DNA of 58,724 bases from JBEKYD01 sp049509915. Its GTDB lineage: Bacteria > Acidobacteriota > Terriglobia > Bryobacterales > Bryobacteraceae. Under the pieces are notes generated by a model. It was not told the origin of the DNA, made no database searches, and saw nothing but the letters and a program-made list of their open reading frames with translations. The DNA lies in contig JBEKZL010000006.1 in NCBI GenBank assembly GCA_049509915.1, positions 1 to 58,724 of the forward strand. Reading direction: 5' to 3'. The position numbers and the translations under genes are program-made. Every line of letters begins with the position of its first letter. Position 1 is the stretch's first letter. Shown here one piece after another: positions 1-6,284 of this stretch.

Positions 1-132
1 CGAGAGCGCGGGATCGAGCGTGCGCGCCACGGTCAGGCTTTCTATATTGTAGCCGCGCTGCGAAAGCAGCCCGGTGACGCGCATCAGCGCACCAGGCTTG
101 TTTTCGAGGAGTAACGATATGATTTGCAACAT
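1..132 (-). CDS. ilvN: Acetolactate synthase small (regulatory) subunit, N-terminal part
   Basis: Only the first 44 codons lie in the window; the gene runs off the left edge. The start reads MLQIISLLLENKPGALMRVT, followed by a GYNIESLTVA segment. This is the ACT domain that begins IlvN/IlvH and binds valine for feedback inhibition of acetohydroxyacid synthase. The ATG lies 15 nt after the ilvB stop, so the two subunits are co-transcribed from the attenuated ilv promoter upstream of ilvB. The residue pattern and the ilvB neighbour make the call secure; the symbol could equally be ilvH. Confidence 0.93.
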   Translation of the reverse strand, partial: MLQIISLLLENKPGALMRVTGLLSQRGYNIESLTVARTLDPALS

Positions 133-147
133 GAGTTTCCTTCGCCC

Positions 148-1881
148 TTATTGGGCTGCGACCCCTACCGGCTGGGGCGGGCCCAGCACCATCTCGTGGA
201 TGCCGGCGCCGGCGGGCACCATGGGGTAGACCGATTCGAAAGGCGTCACCTTGACGTTGAGCAGGTACGGGCCGGGCTCGCGCACGGCTTCTTCCAGGGC
301 CGAAGCCAATTCCGAGGGCTTATCGATGGTGCGTCCCTTGAAGCCGTAAGCGGCCGCCAGTTTCTCCACGTCGGGGAACGAATCCAGCTCCACCGCGCTG
401 AGGCGGTGGTTGTAGAACAGCGTCTGCCACTGGCGCACCATGCCCAGATAGCCGTTGTTCATGATGACGATCTTGATGGGCAGCCCCTGGCTGACCATGG
501 TGGCCAGCTCGGGAATCGCCATCTGGAAGCCGCCGTCGCCCACCAGCGAAAACACCAGCTTATCGGGCCGGGCCATCTGTGCGCCAATGGCGGAAGGCAG
601 GCCGAAACCCATCGACCCCAGACCGCCGGAGTTGATCCACAGGCGCGGCTCGGCGAAGCGGATCAGTTGCGCGGCCCACATCTGGTGCTGGCCGACGTCG
701 CTGGTGACGATGGCCCGCCCGCCGGAGAGCCGGTCGATTTCGCGCATCAACTGTTGCGGCTTGATCTCCGTGTCCGAAGAGGGAACGTCGAACGGGTGCT
801 CTTGTTTCCAGGCGCGGATCTGCCGCCACCAGGCCTGGCGCTCCGCCGCCACGTCCGCGGCGGGCTTTCTGCTGCGTTCCGCGAGCAGCGTGTTCAGCCG
901 CCCCAGCACCCGCCTGACGTCGCCCACGATGGGCACGTCGGGATTGCGGTTCTTGCCGATTTCGGCCGGGTCGATATCCACGTGGATCACCTTGGCGTGG
1001 GGCGCGAAGGCGGCCAGCCGGCCGGTGACGCGATCGTCGAAACGAACGCCCAGGCCCACGATCAGGTCGCACTGGGTGAGGGCCATGTTGGCGGCATAGC
1101 TGCCGTGCATGCCGGGCATACTGATGAAATTGGGATGCTCGCTCGAAAGCGATCCCAACCCCATCAGGGTGACGACCGCGGGGGAATCGGTCAGCTCCAC
1201 GAACTCGCGCAGTTCGGCGGACGCGTTGGCCGCCACGATGCCACCGCCGGCATACACCAGCGGGCGCGACGATTTCTCGATCAACTGCGCGGCGCGGCGG
1301 ATCTGCCCGGTATGCCCCTCGGTGAACACTTTGTAGCCCGGCAGGTGGATAGCCGTGACCGGCTGGTAATGTCCCTGGCCCTGAAACACGTCTTTGGGGA
1401 CGTCCACCAGCACCGGGCCGGGGCGGCCGCTGGAAGCGATATAGAACGCCTCGTGAATGGTCTCGGCCAGGTCCTCCAGGCGCTTCACCAGGTAGTTGTG
1501 CTTGGTGCAGGAGCGGGTGATGCCGAAGGTGTCCGCTTCCTGAAACGCGTCGCTGCCGATGAGCTTGCTGGTCACCTGCCCGGTGATGGCCACGATCGGA
1601 ATCGAATCCATCATGGCGTTTACCAGACCGGTGGTCAGGTTAGTGGCGCCCGGGCCCGAAGTGGCGCAGCACACGCCCACTTTGCCGGTGGAGCGCGCGT
1701 AACCCTCCGCCGCGAAAGCGGCATTCTCTTCGTGCCGCACCAGGATGTGCCGGATGTGGTGTTCGTACAAAACGTCGTAAAAAGGAAGCGTGACGCCGCC
1801 CGGATAGCCGAACATGCAATCCACGCCCTCGCGCGCCAGACATTCCAGCAGCATGCGTGCGCCGCTCATCAAAGTTGCCAT
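148..1881 (-). CDS. ilvB: Acetolactate synthase large (catalytic) subunit
   Basis: ThDP-dependent enzyme that condenses two pyruvates to acetolactate (or pyruvate with 2-ketobutyrate), the first common step of Val/Leu/Ile synthesis. About 577 aa, the usual length. The N-terminal ThDP domain shows FGYPGG and the HEENAAFAAEGYAR segment with the catalytic Glu. The C-terminal ThDP domain has the GDGGFQM...NNGYLGMVRQWQ metal/ThDP-binding motif. The reading frame stays open to 1923, but that extension runs through the T-rich tail of the attenuator hairpin. I therefore place the start at the ATG at 1881 (MATLMSGARM), which has GAGG about 8 nt upstream. First gene of an ilvB-ilvN operon controlled by the leader at 1978-2070. 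Confidence 0.96.
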   Translation of the reverse strand: MATLMSGARMLLECLAREGVDCMFGYPGGVTLPFYDVLYEHHIRHILVRHEENAAFAAEGYARSTGKVGVCCATSGPGATNLTTGLVNAMMDSIPIVAITGQVTSKLIGSDAFQEADTFGITRSCTKHNYLVKRLEDLAETIHEAFYIASSGRPGPVLVDVPKDVFQGQGHYQPVTAIHLPGYKVFTEGHTGQIRRAAQLIEKSSRPLVYAGGGIVAANASAELREFVELTDSPAVVTLMGLGSLSSEHPNFISMPGMHGSYAANMALTQCDLIVGLGVRFDDRVTGRLAAFAPHAKVIHVDIDPAEIGKNRNPDVPIVGDVRRVLGRLNTLLAERSRKPAADVAAERQAWWRQIRAWKQEHPFDVPSSDTEIKPQQLMREIDRLSGGRAIVTSDVGQHQMWAAQLIRFAEPRLWINSGGLGSMGFGLPSAIGAQMARPDKLVFSLVGDGGFQMAIPELATMVSQGLPIKIVIMNNGYLGMVRQWQTLFYNHRLSAVELDSFPDVEKLAAAYGFKGRTIDKPSELASALEEAVREPGPYLLNVKVTPFESVYPMVPAGAGIHEMVLGPPQPVGVAAQ

Positions 1882-1910
1882 ATCGTCCGCCTCGTAGTTT
1901 CCCTCATTAA

Positions 1911-1954
1911 CGAAAAAGGCCATCGGCTGGGTTTGTTCCCCCGCCGATGGCCTT
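1911..1954 (-). terminator. Attenuator: intrinsic terminator hairpin in the ilvB leader
   Basis: On the minus strand a perfect 12-bp stem (AAGGCCATCGGC pairing with GCCGATGGCCTT, right arm 1943-1954, left arm 1916-1927) closes a 15-nt loop and is followed at once by a T run (1917-1913). It lies between the leader-peptide stop (1978) and the ilvB start (1881). A segment inside the leader ORF, 1996-2004 (AGCCTGGCC on the minus strand), can pair with the 5' arm through about 8 bp with a 2-nt bulge. That gives a candidate antiterminator exposed when ribosomes stall on Val/Ile codons. The stem and T run are seen directly; the alternative pairing is inferred. Confidence 0.85.
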
Positions 1955-1977
1955 GGAAAATCTGCTTTCCGATGCCG

Positions 1978-2070
1978 TCAAGCGGGGCCGGGTACGGCCA
2001 GGCTAATCGAGCCTACAGGAATACCTACCACTCTGGATACTACGGGGCGGCCTGTGAGGACAAGGGACAT
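1978..2070 (-). CDS. ilv operon leader peptide (attenuation peptide)
   Basis: A 30-codon ORF on the minus strand, ATG at 2070 and TGA at 1978-1980, reading MSLVLTGRPVVSRVVGIPVG and then SISLAVPGPA. It holds 8 Val, 3 Leu and 2 Ile, so 13 of 30 codons specify branched-chain amino acids, including GTA-GTA and GTG-GTA pairs. A purine-rich GAGAG lies 9 nt before the ATG. It sits about 24 nt before the terminator hairpin in front of ilvB. Composition and position match the ilvL/ivbL type of leader known from enteric bacteria. It is too short for routine gene callers. Confidence 0.8.
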   Translation of the reverse strand: MSLVLTGRPVVSRVVGIPVGSISLAVPGPA

Positions 2071-2086
2071 CGGAAGTTACTCTCTG

Positions 2087-2115
2087 AGTTTAGCCCGCAA
2101 GTTTGCCAAATGCAA
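2087..2115 (-). promoter_or_regulatory. Probable sigma-70 promoter of the ilv leader/ilvBN operon
   Basis: On the minus strand TTGCAT (2115-2110), 17 nt, TAAACT (2092-2087), just upstream of the leader-peptide ORF. Predicted transcription start is near 2080, giving a short untranslated region before the leader ATG at 2070. Seen by eye only; the position relative to the attenuator is what makes it credible. Confidence 0.5.
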
Positions 2116-2167
2116 GAGGGGATCGGGATAAATAACATTTATGGGGGTATCATGCCCGCAACGACTC

Positions 2168-2821
2168 TTATTTTCGGACATAGCCCATACTTGCCGAGCG
2201 TTTCCCGCCCTGACGATGCGCCTTGTCGGAAAGCGCGGGCACGCCGCTCGCATCCACCCAGCGGTTGTAGAAGTTAAACAGCGCGCAGACGGTGATGGCG
2301 TAGTAAATGGCCGCATCGTCCCAGCCCGCGGCGTACAGCGGTTGCATGTCCGCGGCGGAGATCCCGGTCGAGCGATGGTTCACTTTGTCGACAAAGCGGA
2401 ACAGAGCCTTTTCCTTCTCGGGGAGGGAGGAACTGTCCACGTCCCGAATCACCGACTCCACTAACGCCTCGGCGTCTAACCCTTCCACGCCCTGCGCCTC
2501 GAACTCCTTGGCCAGCAGCACAGCCGCGACCGCGGCATGCGATTTCAGTCAAAACGGACAGTGATTGCCGGCCGAAGTATACGCCGCGATCAACTCCCTC
2601 AGACCCGGGCTCAGCGGCGCGGGTTCGCGCATGATTTCCTGCGTGAAGCGCGCCAGGTGCATAGTCGCCTGCGGCAGGAAAGCGAACATGTGCCAGATCT
2701 TCGGATACTCGGGACCGGCTGCCTGCATCATGCGGATGCTGTCGGCGTAAGGCCCAGGCTGCGGATTGTTCTCTACGCCGGGAAGAAACATCGGCGGCAC
2801 TTCGGGCTTCGAATCGCTCAT
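2168..2821 (-). CDS. AhpD-like peroxidase-related selenoprotein (in-frame UGA read as Sec)
   Basis: Carboxymuconolactone decarboxylase/AhpD-fold protein of the 'peroxidase-related enzyme' group, 217 aa including one predicted selenocysteine. The frame from ATG 2821 reaches NHCPF and then TGA (2549-2551). The same frame continues LKSHAAVAAVLLAKEFEAQG to a real stop at 2168, with a family-like C-terminus (FNFYNRWVDASGVPAL). The motif is thus C-P-F-U, where relatives have CxxC followed by a conserved His (LKSH here). AGGGA lies about 6 nt before the ATG. A weak promoter TTGCGG (2863-2858), 17 nt, TACTTA (2840-2835) lies upstream. A routine caller would report two broken ORFs. A plain nonsense mutation is the alternative, but the SECIS-like hairpin and intact downstream frame argue against it. 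Confidence 0.82.
2518..2548 (-). promoter_or_regulatory. SECIS-like hairpin directly after the UGA codon
   Basis: Starting 8 nt after the UGA, the minus-strand RNA folds as GCAU-GCCGC, loop GGUC, GCGGC-U-GUGC: nine base pairs with one bulged U. The apical loop starts 17 nt after the UGA. The Escherichia coli fdhF SECIS has the same GGUC apical loop 18 nt after its UGA and also a bulged U, although on the 5' side. Fold, distance and loop fit SelB recognition. Derived by hand pairing, not by a folding program. Confidence 0.7.
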
Positions 2822-2937
2822 GCCAGTTCCCTGGTAAGTACGCTAGGGTCGAGACTACCGCAACTTGACGGAACGGACAATACTGGAAAAGCATTAGAGG
2901 TGCGCTGTGGGCGGGCCTTTGGACCAGGCGCTGCCCG

Positions 2938-3009
2938 TTAGGAGCTTGATGCAGCGGCTGTCCACCGCCATTGCGATTTCGCGCGCGACGCCGCCAGAAA
3001 GTCAGGCAT
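2938..3009 (-). pseudogene. Short remnant after the 52-aa small protein
   Basis: An ATG overlapping the stop region of the upstream small gene opens MPDFLAASRAKSQW and stops after 23 codons at 2938. The overlap is what one expects for a translationally coupled second gene, but almost nothing of it remains. I infer that a partner gene was lost or truncated here. I cannot name the family from this much sequence. Confidence 0.25.
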
Positions 3010-3160
3010 TCAGCTCCCGGATAGCAAGGATCGCATTCACGTGGCGGTCGAGGAACTCCAGGCGCTCGGCCGGTGTCAGCGAAAGCATCCAGCGGATCAG
3101 CGTCAGGTCCACGCCATCGTCCCTGTAATCGGTCTGAGACTCCGCTTCCGGTTCGGTCAC
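3002..3160 (-). CDS. Small conserved-looking protein, 52 aa
   Basis: GTG at 3160 preceded by AAAGAGGGCGC; stop TGA 3002-3004. It reads VTEPEAESQTDYRDDGVDLT and then LIRWMLSLTPAERLEFLDRH, an acidic start followed by an amphipathic helix pair. The pattern (W-M-L-S-L-T-P-x-E-R-L) looks like real coding sequence. I recall similar short proteins placed before nucleotidyltransferase-like genes in related genomes, but that partner is only a 23-codon stub here. No function is assigned. Confidence 0.55.
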   Translation of the reverse strand: MTEPEAESQTDYRDDGVDLTLIRWMLSLTPAERLEFLDRHVNAILAIRELNA

Positions 3161-3190
3161 GCGCCCTCTTTAATTTAACAGTGTACCCGC

Positions 3191-3335
3191 CCGTGGGGCA
3201 GACCGGGGCAGACCATCGTTTTGAGTGGTCTGGCCTACACAGAACCATGCCCACGGGTCCTCGCCTTTACCACCGAAAAAAGGCCGAGGGTGGCAGACCA
3301 CAGAAAACGATGGTCTGCCCTGGTCTGCCCCACGG
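3191..3335. repeat. Long inverted repeat (two 42-nt arms)
   Basis: The left arm 3191-3232 and the right arm 3294-3335 are reverse complements apart from about three positions around the TTGAGT/TTCTGT segment. Each arm carries a doubled unit GGGGCAGACC. The 61-nt spacer shows no coding potential. No terminal transposase gene is present, so this may be a small palindromic repeat or a MITE-like element between the 52-aa gene and the GT39-like gene. Confidence 0.6.
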
Positions 3336-3383
3336 AAAGAATCGCTGCGGACGCCAAATCTGCCACGCGGTACTACCATTGTA

Positions 3384-4463
3384 CTACCCTCCAAAGGAGA
3401 TGCCCCACGGGGCCGATGGCATCAGCGCCTTGACCACCAGCGCCCCAATGGCCAGCACCAGTCCCGGCCGCGTCGCCTGGTCCTTAGCGAAGGGACCGAA
3501 CGAAGCGGCCAGAATCGCCATCGCCGGAATCATCGGCAGCAGATACGCCACGTTGCGGTCCTGCCAAACCAGCGCCGCTAAAGCTCCTACCGCCAGCCAT
3601 GCCGCCAGCAGTGTGGCCGCCGGCTCGCGCCGCCGCAGCGCTTCGGCCAGCGCCGGCAGCGCGGCAAACGAAACCGCGATCAGAATCGGATCGCGCAGCG
3701 CCATTCGGGCCAGGTAGAACAGCACGGGGTTCTCTCCCGCGCCATAGCCGGGAATGCCCGCTGCGCGCTCCGCCAGGAACCACTTCCCGTGCGCCAGCCA
3801 TCGGTAGACGAACCACGGTGCGGCCAGCGCCAGCGCGAGTGCGCCCGCCAGCACGGCGCGCCCGGCCGCCGGCCGCCAGTTCCGCCGTGCGGCCGGCGCA
3901 TAGACGGCCAGAATTGCCAACGGCATGGCGCCCGCCAGCCCCTTGGTCAGGATGGCGGCTGCCGTCGCTCCCGCAAAACCCCAGAATGCACCGGCCGACT
4001 TCAACGTAGGGTCCCAAAACAAAGCGTAGAGGGCCCCAACCACGAGCGCCGCCACCAGGCCGTCGGCCATGCACATGCTGCCCAGCACGTGCCACAAATG
4101 GTCGCCCGCCAGCAGCAGAGCCGCGCAGACTCCGGCCGGCGGCCCATTCAGCTCGGCGGCCCAGAGAAACGCCAACGCCAACGCCAAGCCACAAAACAGT
4201 GCGACGGGCCCGCGCAGCGCCAACCGCGAAACTCCCGCGATGCGAGCGATTGCTCCGGCCAGCCAATACAGAAGCGGCGGCTCGTCGATTGCCGGCCCGT
4301 CGCCGTGGGCCATGCGGATCGCGCCATCTGCGTAGCGGGCTTCGTCCGTGGCGGCAACCCTCCCCACCGGATCGATGTAGTCTCCCGCAATGCCCACCCG
4401 CGCCGCCCGGACCAGCAGGCAAGCCAGCGCCAGCGCCGCCACCAGGCACGCCGTCTTCAGCAT
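3384..4463 (-). CDS. GT39/ArnT-like polytopic membrane glycosyltransferase
   Basis: About 360 aa with many hydrophobic segments. Near the N-terminus is TDEARYADGAIRMAHG followed by EPPLLYWLAG. This is the layout of the first periplasmic loop of GT-C glycosyltransferases (dolichyl-phosphate-mannose mannosyltransferase/ArnT superfamily), where an acidic residue contacts the lipid-linked sugar. The length is at the short end of the family (often 450-550 aa), so the C-terminal periplasmic domain is absent or reduced. Start taken at MLKTACLVAA; the frame is open to 4493. It stands alone, and the donor and acceptor cannot be told from sequence. Confidence 0.7.
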   Translation of the reverse strand: MLKTACLVAALALACLLVRAARVGIAGDYIDPVGRVAATDEARYADGAIRMAHGDGPAIDEPPLLYWLAGAIARIAGVSRLALRGPVALFCGLALALAFLWAAELNGPPAGVCAALLLAGDHLWHVLGSMCMADGLVAALVVGALYALFWDPTLKSAGAFWGFAGATAAAILTKGLAGAMPLAILAVYAPAARRNWRPAAGRAVLAGALALALAAPWFVYRWLAHGKWFLAERAAGIPGYGAGENPVLFYLARMALRDPILIAVSFAALPALAEALRRREPAATLLAAWLAVGALAALVWQDRNVAYLLPMIPAMAILAASFGPFAKDQATRPGLVLAIGALVVKALMPSAPWGISFGG

Positions 4464-4615
4464 GAATCCCGACGATATCACGCCGGGGAACAACGTCGCC
4501 GGTCCGGATGGACGCAGATTAAGAAACTAAAGGATTTATCCGTGTCCGTCCGCGTCCATGGCCGGCTAGGGTTTGTTTTTTCAAAGTCCCCCGGGAGCGG
4601 CCGCGGGAGCCCATT

Positions 4616-5515
4616 TTATCCCCGGGCCTGCACCGCGTCCCGATGATGCAGCTTCACTTTGAAGCCCGCCGCGCGCAGGTTCCGGTGGATCTCTTGGGCG
4701 ATCATGACGGAGCGGTGCTGGCCGCCGGTGCAGCCGAAACTGATGGTCAGGTAGCTCTTGCCTTCGCGAATATAATGCGGCAGCAGGTAGAGCAGCAGTT
4801 CGGTGATTCGTTTGGTGAATTCCACCGTCTGTGGAAACGAGCGGATGTAGCGGGCCACCGCCGGATTCTGCCCGGTCAGGTGTTTGAATTTGGGTACGTA
4901 GTTCGGATTGGGCAGAAAGCGGACGTCGAATACCAGGTCGCTTTCCGGAGGCAGGCCGTTGCGGTAGCCGAAGCTGTTCACGTAGATCGCCAGGCTGGAA
5001 CCGTCGCGCCGCCCGCTGAAGCGCTCGCCGATGAATTCGCGCAGCTCGTGAACGGTGAACTGGGAGGTGTTGATCACCAGGTCGGCCATGGCGCGGATGG
5101 CCGCCAGTTGCGCCCGCTCGGTGCCGATGCTGCGCGCGATGGAGCGGCTGGCACCGAGCGGATGGGGGCGCCGGGTCTCGCTGAAACGGCGCACGATGGC
5201 GGCGTCGTCCGCCTCCAGGAAAATCAACTGCACGGCGAGCGACTTTTTGATGGCCGCGAAGATCTTGGGAAAACGCTTCAGCCCCTCGCCTTCGCGGATG
5301 TCCACCACCAGGGCGGCCGCCGGCACGCTGGTGTTATCGCGCGTCAGCTCGGCGAACTTGGGAATCAGATCCACCGGCAGATTGTCTACCGAGTAGAATC
5401 CCAGGTCCTCCAGCGCGCGCAACACGGACCCTTTGCCGGAACCGCTCAGACCGGTGATGATGACCAACTCCGGCCGGCGGCCCGAAGCCGCGGAGGTCTT
5501 CTTGGCGCGCGGCAT
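4616..5515 (-). CDS. rapZ: RapZ/YvcJ-family nucleotide-binding regulator
   Basis: 299 aa, the normal length. The P-loop ITGLSGSGKGSVLRALEDLG is at residues 20-39. The family signature YSVDNLPVDLIPKF follows, then DVRFLPNPNYVP and the C-terminal FGCTGGQHRSV. In E. coli RapZ guides RNase E to the GlmZ sRNA; in other bacteria the exact role is less clear. It lies 9 nt after hpf in the order rpoN-hpf-rapZ, the conserved neighbourhood of this family. A ptsN gene, often part of that cluster, is missing here. Confidence 0.93.
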   Translation of the reverse strand: MPRAKKTSAASGRRPELVIITGLSGSGKGSVLRALEDLGFYSVDNLPVDLIPKFAELTRDNTSVPAAALVVDIREGEGLKRFPKIFAAIKKSLAVQLIFLEADDAAIVRRFSETRRPHPLGASRSIARSIGTERAQLAAIRAMADLVINTSQFTVHELREFIGERFSGRRDGSSLAIYVNSFGYRNGLPPESDLVFDVRFLPNPNYVPKFKHLTGQNPAVARYIRSFPQTVEFTKRITELLLYLLPHYIREGKSYLTISFGCTGGQHRSVMIAQEIHRNLRAAGFKVKLHHRDAVQARG

Positions 5516-5524
5516 GAAGACGGC

Positions 5525-6076
5525 TTACGCCTCGACCAAATCGAAATGGCCGTCCGGGCGCCGCAGCAGCACGGAGAGATGGTCTGTCTCGGCGTCGCGA
5601 TATACCACGTAATTGCCGCCCTTTTCGATTTGGAGCAAAGCTTCGTCGAGGGTCATGGGCTTGCGCTTTTTGTGCTGGTTGAAGTGATAAATGTGGCGCT
5701 CGACCTCCGGCTCCGGAGCGGCTTTGGGCGCGGACGCTTCCACCGCCGCCTGCTCCGCCGGGGCGCCCTTGCGCGGCGTCCGCTTGTTATCGCGCCACTT
5801 GGTGACGGCTTTGAGGGCCTGCTTTTCCAGCTTTTCCGCCGCGGCGTGAATCGCCGAAAACAAGTCCGTGGCCGATCCGATCCCTACCAGTTCGTGGTTA
5901 TAGTAGTGGACCGTGGCTTCCGCCTGATGCAAATGACGTTCCTGCGAGAGCACCACATGGGCTTCGCATTCCCGCCTGCCGTCCAGCAGCTTGCCGATCT
6001 TGACGAAATGCGTCTCCAGTTTGGCGAGTTGCGCCGGTACCAATTCCACCTGCCTGCCCGTGTATTTGATCTTCAT
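5525..6076 (-). CDS. hpf: Ribosome hibernation promoting factor, long form
   Basis: 183 aa. The N-terminal S30AE domain (about residues 1-95: MKIKYTGRQVELVPAQLAKL ... ATDLFSAIHAAAEKLEKQ) sits in the decoding region of resting ribosomes. A charged linker follows, then the C-terminal domain (about 125-183: MTLDEALLQIEKGGNYVVYR) that in long HPFs dimerises 70S ribosomes into 100S particles. No short HPF/RMF partner is seen. Downstream of rpoN and upstream of rapZ. Confidence 0.93.
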   Translation of the reverse strand: MKIKYTGRQVELVPAQLAKLETHFVKIGKLLDGRRECEAHVVLSQERHLHQAEATVHYYNHELVGIGSATDLFSAIHAAAEKLEKQALKAVTKWRDNKRTPRKGAPAEQAAVEASAPKAAPEPEVERHIYHFNQHKKRKPMTLDEALLQIEKGGNYVVYRDAETDHLSVLLRRPDGHFDLVEA

Positions 6077-6167
6077 GAGCGTTCCGCCCTTCCGCAGCGT
6101 TAGCGGCCAACCACCGCCGGCGCCCTCCTCTTTCTTTATAGCGCAGAAGACAGCAGCGCAGCCGGAC

Positions 6168-6284
6168 TAACAAAGATAAACGGCCGGAAGCCGAAGAAGT
6201 CGGAAGATAGAAGCTCGGAAGCGCGGATTCGGGGTGCGGCACCCTCTTCCGTCTTCTTACTTCCGTCTTTTGTCTCCCGGCACC
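6168..6284. repeat. Spacer with degenerate GAAG/AGAAG motif repeats
   Basis: Between hpf and rpoN the DNA holds purine runs of the type GAAGCCGAAGAAGTCGGAAG (about 6188-6207) and the opposite-strand version around 6244-6277. A related run, GAAGCCAGAAGTCAGAAG, occurs at 57271-57288 before tsf. No ORF fits. I take these as dispersed low-complexity spacer repeats; function unknown. Confidence 0.35.

Noticed and set aside
124..2277. Long plus-strand open frame opposite ilvB
   Set aside because: Shadow of ilvB in GC-rich DNA; residues are His/Arg-rich with no family pattern, while the minus strand gives a perfect ThDP enzyme.
4499..4565. Inverted-repeat-like sequence before rapZ's stop and after the GT39 start
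   Set aside because: Only eight bases plus a CCGG pair match between the arms; too weak to call a hairpin or repeat.
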